A program made the position numbers and the translations under genes. 64,000 bases of DNA from assembly GCA_029817715.1 (NCBI GenBank), contig JARUPY010000290.1:3720001-3784000 (forward strand), in the 5' to 3' direction. The notes beneath the pieces are model-generated. The model saw nothing but the letters and a program-made list of their open reading frames with translations. It was not told the origin of the DNA and did no database searches. This stretch comes from Melastoma dodecandrum (taxonomy: Eukaryota > Streptophyta > Magnoliopsida > Myrtales > Melastomataceae). Within the stretch, counting starts at the first letter, position 1. The number at the start of each line of letters is the position of its first letter. Positions 57,555 to 64,000 of this stretch are shown piece by piece.

Positions 57555-58226
57555 GGGATAGAGGGGCTTCTGCAGATGCTGCTATTATGCAGGTGAAGCA
57601 GCTGATATCCAAGCTGAAGGAAGCCGCTCAACTGGAGACGCTAGTGCAACAGACAGCTCAGTGCAGCGCTCAAAATAAATGCCAAGGATGGTGGACGGGG
57701 CTTTCTGATTATCCCATTCTTAATGCCAACCACAAAACTATGTGTTTGCGTGTTTGTTCGTGTGCTTGTGCGCCCAGTTTTGCGTGTATCGTTAGCTCTA
57801 CTGCACGTTAATAGAGCAGTTCTGTTTGTTCATACATTTCCTTTTGGGGTATTTCCCGACAGTAGCGAGAATCACGAGAACTAGTCAGAGGCGAGTAAGA
57901 AACAAAGATCACTTATTCGAAACCACAGACTACAGTTTCTTACATAATGAATCTGCTGTCCATGATGCGAGGTCTTTCATTGAGAGAAGAAGAGTGAAAT
58001 GGCAATCTTCTAATCCCCTTTGACAAAAGACACATTTCAGCCCAACTGAAGGCGCAAGAATCTTTTCTATACAATATGTTGCTTAAGTAAACCTGTTCGC
58101 AATGGGGTTGACTTGGGACAATCCAAATCTTTGGGGGCTTGGCCCTATCTTCAAAATCAACAATCACGGAGATGGACGACACATCATGCCGTGAAAAAAA
58201 AAGGTCCCTGGAGAGAAATTATTGCC
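57555..58226. other. Intergenic between convergent genes
   Basis: Lies between the 3' ends of glycine-rich gene 3 (plus) and the DUF1664 gene (minus). A stretch at about 57545-57690 is open and Gln/Ala/Glu-rich, but I find no start, splice support or family match. The remainder is 3'UTR-like. Confidence 0.45.
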
Positions 58227-60745
58227 TCAACTTCCATCCAGGGCCAAAGAAATACCAACAGGAAACGATCTATGTATTCTTCTAGTAACAGATGGAGCCT
58301 TCACAGTTGAGTTCATGCTAGGATTATACAACTTTCCATTGGTTTCAGGTTCTTCAATCTCCTTCAAGGGATTGGCTTCAGAGAGGAACTGAAGCCCCTG
58401 TAGCATTGACAATAAGTAAGAAAAGTGAACTGATAACTGACAGTTTCCAACTGAATGAAGCTATAACTGAGATGTCGGAATAAAGGCCTAATGCACCTTG
58501 ATGGGATTCTCCTCGAATGTCACCCTTAAAGGATTCCCCTGCTTTATGCTAAGATCCTATTAAGTCATGAGAAGAAAAGAACATCAATTGTTGGAATACA
58601 ACCATAATCAGACTAGAGGGAATCACAAGCTCATCATTGTGCATTTCACTAGCCATTTTTCTAATAAAATAGCTATGAGCTAACCTCAAGTCTTTTAGCA
58701 ACTGGATACAGACTGAACAATGCACAATTAATGCTATCTTGATTGCTCTCAATCAAATCCATTTTTCTTTCCTGCCAAAAGAGGGAGAAAAAAAATGAGC
58801 AGATCACATTCATTTATAGCAGCAGGCTGGGGCATCTGAACTTTGTTTCCTCAACCTCGGAATCAGAAAAATTAGCATATGCATAAATATACAGGCTAAA
58901 ACTGCTTCTTACCAACCCAGAAACAATCTGGTGAATGGATGCAACCTCAAGTCCTATCTGGGATAAATTTGTGTTCACCTCACTTACCTGAACAAATATA
59001 CAGTGAATCAACGCCTTCAACATCCAAATTTTCAACATGAAGGTCAGGAGATGACAAAAGAGAGTGAACAACTATTGCTCTTTACATCATTGGCAATCAG
59101 GTTGGACAAATCCTTTTGCTCCTCAAGCTTCCAATCCAAGGTATCTAGCCTTTTTGATAAATGCCTCTTTGTGGCCTGCATCAGTTAAATATTCAAAATC
59201 AATTGATCCGTAGATGAGAATCATCTGTACAAACTCGCAGAATTTCCAAAAGTGAAATGACTTGCCGCAAGTGTCTCTGACACATTCTCTAATTGTTTGG
59301 AAACAGTTGCCACAGCATTAGCCATATTGTGCTTGGTAACAAACATTACATCAGAGAATGACAAGCCCTGGAGAAAGCAGCTGCCACATTTAAAAATTTG
59401 ATGATTGATAATACAAACAGAAATTTCAAGTGTTCATTGGGCTGTTATGATACCTTCCACCACATATAACAATAACCCATCACCCCAAGAGCAGTAGCAG
59501 GAACTAAGTATGATGCAAAGCTCCCTGAAAACATATCATTCAGCATTATATGAAAGATCATAAATCACATGGAAAGTGATTATTCCAGAGACAATTGATG
59601 CCTAGTAATGGTTATTATATCACAAATATCGCCAGCAATTCGCTTACTTTACATATATCCAGAAAATTTCAGAAGAAGTCACAGTTGGATTACAGAACCA
59701 TATTATCCATACCAGCATGTGATGAGCCTCCATTATATATGGTTATTGGATCGGACGAAGATAACTCCCTGATCTCTTTAGCCAATTGTCGAATCTGGAG
59801 AAGATCATAGAGAACATCAGGTCCAAGAAAGACAGATAAAGGTAAAGCCAAAAAATTCACACCAAATCAAATGCTTGATTTAAGTTCAATAAAATGATGA
59901 TCATCAGCTTTCAATGAAGAAGGATCTAAAATTGCTCATATATACTACTACACTAAGAAGACATTTCCAAGAACACAAGAGCTACCTTATAAGTTGGCCA
60001 AGGGCTAAAGTACATTATTACTGTATGGATGACTTGGGCATCAAAACGAGTATCCATACATGAATGACTGACTATTCTTGATGATATTGTAAGCAATAGC
60101 GATGCCTCTCACTACTGTAAGCAATTAGGGCAGCAAAGGAAGCCAAATTAGGCGACCCATAACTTGCAAATACCTGAGCTGCAAGGAATGCACTGTCAAA
60201 TTTGTTAGATGCGATATCCACATCATCTACGCCCTTAAGAATTTCCTGCAGCTGTGAGATAAGTTCCGAAAGCCGTCCGCTTCTCAGAACAATCGAACCG
60301 GTTAATCCTGAAACACCCAATCGCCAAGGTCCATCAGCAGCACAGTTAAGTTCTATATTCCTACTGACGAGGAGTAAATATATTCAACAGCTGTTCCTCA
60401 CCAGTCCGCTCTATAATTCCCTACATATGACAATCATGGCCTGACTACCCTCCACCGGCACATCAGCCGTGATACCAATAAAAGAAAGACAACCAGAAAA
60501 GCCCCAGAAACTCTCCCAAATTCAACAGCCAGACAAACCCCCCGAGAATATCACAAAAAAAGAAGGAAACTCATAAAATCAAAACTTTTGAGTCCAAACC
60601 CTAATCTACGCCGTAGACCAATCAACCCAATTTAGTAATCAATCACAATGACAAACTCCCTCCAGGAAACAACTCTCCCGAAATCATTACCTGCCCCAAC
60701 AAGGACTAGAACTTTAGAGGTGGAGACCCCCGCCTGCAACGCCAT
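58227..60745 (-). CDS. DUF1664 family protein
   Basis: Ten exons (60745-60691, 60307-60174, 59794-59713, 59524-59454, 59367-59266, 59175-59086, 58987-58913, 58771-58685, 58556-58497, 58397-58227) add up to 308 aa with every phase consistent. The start MALQAGVSTSKVLVLVGAGL is a hydrophobic N-terminal segment. A second membrane segment lies at about residues 92-112 (ASYLVPATALGVMGYCYMWW). A predicted coiled coil follows (NAVATVSKQLENVSETLA, KRLDTLDWKLEEQKDLSNLI, VNTNLSQIGLEVASIHQIV). The family is plant-specific and of unknown function; membrane anchoring of a coiled-coil protein is the only structural inference. The intron after exon 5 uses a GC donor (GCG/GCAAGT). It is head-to-head with the phosphatase gene. 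Confidence 0.88.
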
Positions 60746-61237
60746 GCTACTCCCCCCTTCTTTTCCCCTCGTCCGATCGGGGCAACAGGGACGAATGACA
60801 GAAACTTCCAGAAAGTCGGCGTCGATTTGCTGTGAGGTTCGTTCGACTTTCGGGCCGTGGGATGGGTAGTTTACTCGGAACAATTCTTTGGAAAAAGTCG
60901 ATTTGCAATTTCCTCTAATTTTCGGACTCGTAATAACAAGCAGTAAGAAAAGTCCCTTCTTGCATGTTCCCCCGAAAAGCTACGTCATCTATTCTCCCCC
61001 AACACGTCACCTCCCCCTGCCCCCAGAAAAGAATTAAGGCAAAGTCCAAACTAATCTTATTCGGGTCTCCGTTCCGAGATAATTATTCGTCCCAGAACAC
61101 TTGATTTCCGCCTCTGTCGATAAGCCCGATCCAATCCCAGGTTCCACCCCTCCAAAAGATCCTTCCTTTACCATCTGGGTCTTTCGTAAATCGACGGATT
61201 TATCGGGAAGGGGAAGGGGGACTCTTTTGGGTGATAA
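60746..61237. promoter_or_regulatory. Shared upstream region of DUF1664 (minus) and IBR5-like (plus) genes
   Basis: 492 bp separate the two ATGs. There is no clear TATA box on either strand, as is common for divergent housekeeping promoters. Both leaders must lie within it. Confidence 0.6.
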
Positions 61238-63488
61238 ATGAGGAAGAGGGAGAGGGAGAACCCTTGTGGGATTTGTGGGCATTACCACAAGTTCGAGGAA
61301 GGCGAGGTCTGTGGCGTGTGTGGGCATACGACGGTGACGTCGGCCGTGTCCGACAAGGCCTCCGGTGTACACCTCAGTGCCTTCCCGACCGAGATACTTC
61401 CCCATTTCTTGTACCTGGGTAGTTACGACAACGCCTCGAGATCCGAGCTCCTTAAGTCTCTGGGGATTTCTCGTGTTCTCAATGTGAGATAGGTTCTGTT
61501 CCTGGCTGTAGGTTTTTGATGGGATTGTTCTTGTTAGTTAAATTGGTCTGTTGGGGGAAAGTGGGGGCTGTTAATGGTCAATCGCCTGTCTTGCTTGACC
61601 GCATTGGGTTTCAGCCGGCTGCGACATCTGTTCTGACGTTTATGTGCCTTTAGAGGATTTGATTGCTGGCCCAATGTGATGCCTAATGTGATGTGAAGTT
61701 GCAATTTCAAACCTTGGATTAGTTTGCCAATTGCAGAGACATAAATGGTAGCTTAGGACGTCCAATATAGATGTCTATAAGGTTAGATGTTGAGGCCATT
61801 GGGTTTGGAGATAGAAGCGGTGCATGGCACTGAGTGCTGACATTAATAAAAGAATGTTAAGTTCAATCTGGGATCAGGATTAGATTTTTATTGTTAAAAT
61901 ATGTTGTGTATGATTATGCATGGATTTGAAAAGTGTGTCCGGATCAAAAGTAGGTTGCTTCAGTTGTGCATTTAACATCTTTTAGTGCTGGTGAAACTTT
62001 TATGGTTATTTTCATGAACTTGTAGATTAATAAAATTGAGTTATTTATTGATTTTTAGGGCTCAGTTCAATCAGATTTAGTTAGATGCAGAGGGGACCGC
62101 ACTGTACAAAACTTAAAGCCGATGGAAGCATATTGCTTGGTGAAGAATTTCTTATAACTGAACGGAGAAAGAAGAGCATAATGGAGAAAATGCTTGTCAG
62201 TGAAAGGGAATCTATTGATGTTTATTTTTCTTTTTGCTCATATATTCTATTGGTGATGTCAATGTTGCGTACGTTTGTAGCCTCTACAGTGTATGTTTAT
62301 CTAATCCGTTGTTTCTCCATTTTCGCAGACAGTACCTAGCTGCCAAAATCTTTACAAGAACTCTTTTACATATCACTGCCTACAAGATGACAAAAACCTA
62401 CAATTTGATGATGCAAATCAATTCCTAGGTTTGATTATCCTCTCGTTGTGAAGTAAACCCTTTTGTATGTGTAATGGGCTGAAACTGCAGTACCCTGGGG
62501 TTTCCATTCATTTTAATCTGCACATGTTTGAAAAGTTTCCTTTTTTTTTTTTGGTTGCAGAACAGTGTGAGAGGGATAAGGCTCGAGTGCTAGTGCACTG
62601 CATGCTAGGGAAAAATAGGTCTGTTATGTTTCTGGAATGAAAGCAGCTGTTTGTTTTTTCTCCATTTGTTTGTTCTTGTTTTGTGGACATCTTGAGCATT
62701 GCTTATTTGTGGACGACGAGATGCATGACGTTACCCATTCTCCATAACATGTTCTTCACGAGGCTATGGTTCAACTGATCTTTCATTGATGCAGATCACC
62801 TGCCATTGTGATTGCTTATTTAATGAAATCAAGAGGATGGAGGCTCTCACAGAGCTATCAGTGGGTGAAAGAGAGGAGACCACTAGTAGACCTGACGGAA
62901 GGTGAGGTACATCAATTACCTATAGCTTAAGGTTGCCCTTATTCTGTGCCTATAAATTCATATTCTGGCAAAAATCACAAGCAAATTTTTCTTGGCAAAG
63001 TGAGTCAGACATCTAGGAGCTAAGCCTTGTTGGTTATTGATAGTATTTATCTTTAGATAGTAACCGCTACTGCTCGTTGCTTGTTAATTTGCATAATGTT
63101 TTCTAGCTTTGCTCCTTTGGGTAATTTGATGTCGGCCACCTTTACAAAGTTCTCCTTTTGGATGGCATTAGGTGTTTACAACCAGCTACAGCAATATGAG
63201 GAGACAATATTTGGCTCGAGAGACGGCAGCAACTTCCCTCTCCCGGTTTTCGCGTCATTTAGTTCCCAATCCGTCAGCTTCGACTACTCAAAAGCGAGTA
63301 ATCCGGTCTCTTTCCCCACATCCAGTGGCTCCACCGCCGTCTCCATCTTCTCACAGCCCGTCACGAATGCTCCTACTCAGGAGTTCACCTTCGGAGTTGG
63401 CCAGCCTCTGCAAAACATCGGCGGAGTTAGTTTGACGGGCAACTCACCGAGTTCCAATTGCGGGGACATTTCAATGGACAGCTCATGA
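61238..63488 (+). CDS. IBR5: Dual-specificity protein phosphatase, IBR5 type
   Basis: Five exons (61238-61483, 62329-62428, 62561-62618, 62795-62901, 63172-63488) encode 275 aa. The start MRKRERENPCGICGHYHKFE is nearly the Arabidopsis IBR5 N-terminus, with a small zinc-binding CxxC...CxxC unit (CGICGH, CGVCGH). The phosphatase domain follows: FLYLGSYDNASRSELLKSLG, a QFDDANQFL helix, and the signature loop VHCMLGKNRSPA, which keeps the catalytic Cys and Arg (HCx5R). The tail is Ser/Phe-rich, with QEFTFGVGQ and GDISMDSS ending as in IBR5. IBR5 is a MAP-kinase phosphatase that modulates auxin and abscisic acid responses. Exon 4 joins exon 5 through a donor inside ACGGAAG/GTGAGG. No damage was seen; the loop residues differ slightly from the common HCMSGKSR. 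Confidence 0.92.
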
Positions 63489-64000
63489 TTCCCTTTTTCT
63501 CATAGCAGACGTAAAGGCACGAACGAGCATCGTGACGCCCTCCGGTCTTTTCTAAGGTCGCGAAAGCCCAAGTCTGTGTAAGGTGGGGTATGAATGCTCC
63601 CCCCCGTCTCATGAAAACAGCTGATCAAAAGCGGGGGACGTGCTTTGCATGTAAAGTGAGGAAATTCCTGAATGGGCTGTGTTCTTTTTCTTAAAATTTA
63701 TTTATCTGATGACAGACATTACAAAAAGGTTGTCCTGTTTCCTTTTAGCCTCTGGCTTTACACACATAGGCTTGACATGAGATTGTTCGAAAATAGCTTC
63801 ACGTGTCTGTCTGCCCCATCATCTTCATTGTCCAAATTGCAGGCGCCGGCTGATTGTTAAGATCATGGTGCACATGATTCGGTGGGGGAGGCATTGTCTG
63901 GATTTGGAAATAACCTCTTGTAATCTGTTGGGTCGTAGGGGAACCATTTTTTGAGGAAAATCTTGATTAGAGCCAAATATTTCTCTGTACTCCTTGCAAA
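63489..64000 (+). other. 3' flank of the IBR5-like gene
   Basis: Probable 3'UTR and downstream DNA to the window edge. No second gene was recognised. Confidence 0.5.

Noticed and set aside
57470..57811. 113-codon plus-strand frame
   Set aside because: It overlaps exon 2 of the small secreted protein in another frame and shows no domain; the spliced model explains the conserved-looking part better.

Overview
This is nuclear DNA of a flowering plant. The genes are split by short GT-AG introns with T-rich acceptors, and they belong to plant-only families: LHCB2, a DYW-type PPR protein, a group I WRKY, OBERON, a fasciclin-like AGP, and a pollen-type exopolygalacturonase. Protein similarity points to a core eudicot, probably a rosid. 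I would guess Myrtales, but that cannot be proved from the sequence. No prokaryotic, organellar or viral region was seen.

Layout, left to right. 0-3.2 kb: an OBERON PHD-finger gene (minus). 3.25-4.25 kb: a small Mutator-like element with long inverted ends and a near-perfect 9-bp target duplication; it carries a broken fragment of a vacuolar iron transporter-like gene. 4.4-8.4 kb: a heavily damaged but intron-containing copy of the mitochondrial HSP90-6 gene (minus). 8.5-11.8 kb: mostly intergenic, with one small uncharacterised gene (10.6-10.95 kb, minus). 11.8-13.9 kb: an intronless PPR-DYW gene (plus). 14.0-14.9 kb: LHCB2 (minus). 15.6-16.1 kb: a small SAM-domain protein gene (minus). 17.9-19.6 kb: a two-domain WRKY gene (minus). 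21.0-22.3 kb: a DOMON/cytochrome b561 gene (plus). 22.6-24.1 kb: an exopolygalacturonase gene (plus).

24.5-43.0 kb: an F-box pseudogene is split near its last codons by a 16.8-kb Ty3/gypsy retrotransposon of Tat/Ogre type. The element has 2.4-kb LTRs, the target duplication CTGCC, an extra ORF before gag, and a pol region carrying several stops. The LTRs differ at under about 2% of positions by eye, so the insertion is young.

44.5-45.2 kb: FLA7-like gene (plus). 45.77 kb: tRNA-Ile(AAT). 46.1-48.1 kb: a TBC/RabGAP gene (minus). 50.2-57.6 kb: three small secreted glycine-rich protein genes (plus) with the same two-part design, separated by AT-rich DNA and a decayed Ty1/copia fragment. 58.2-60.7 kb: a ten-exon DUF1664 gene (minus), head-to-head with an IBR5-type dual-specificity phosphatase gene (61.2-63.5 kb, plus) across about 490 bp.

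The genes do not form a pathway. This is an ordinary gene-rich euchromatic segment with transposon-driven damage. The most notable items are the gene-capturing Mutator-like element, the retrotransposon that splits the F-box gene, the decayed HSP90-6 copy, and the cluster of small secreted glycine-rich proteins, one of which is split into exons too short to stand out as an ORF. Exon limits were set by eye from splice consensus plus reading-frame agreement and are not transcript-verified.
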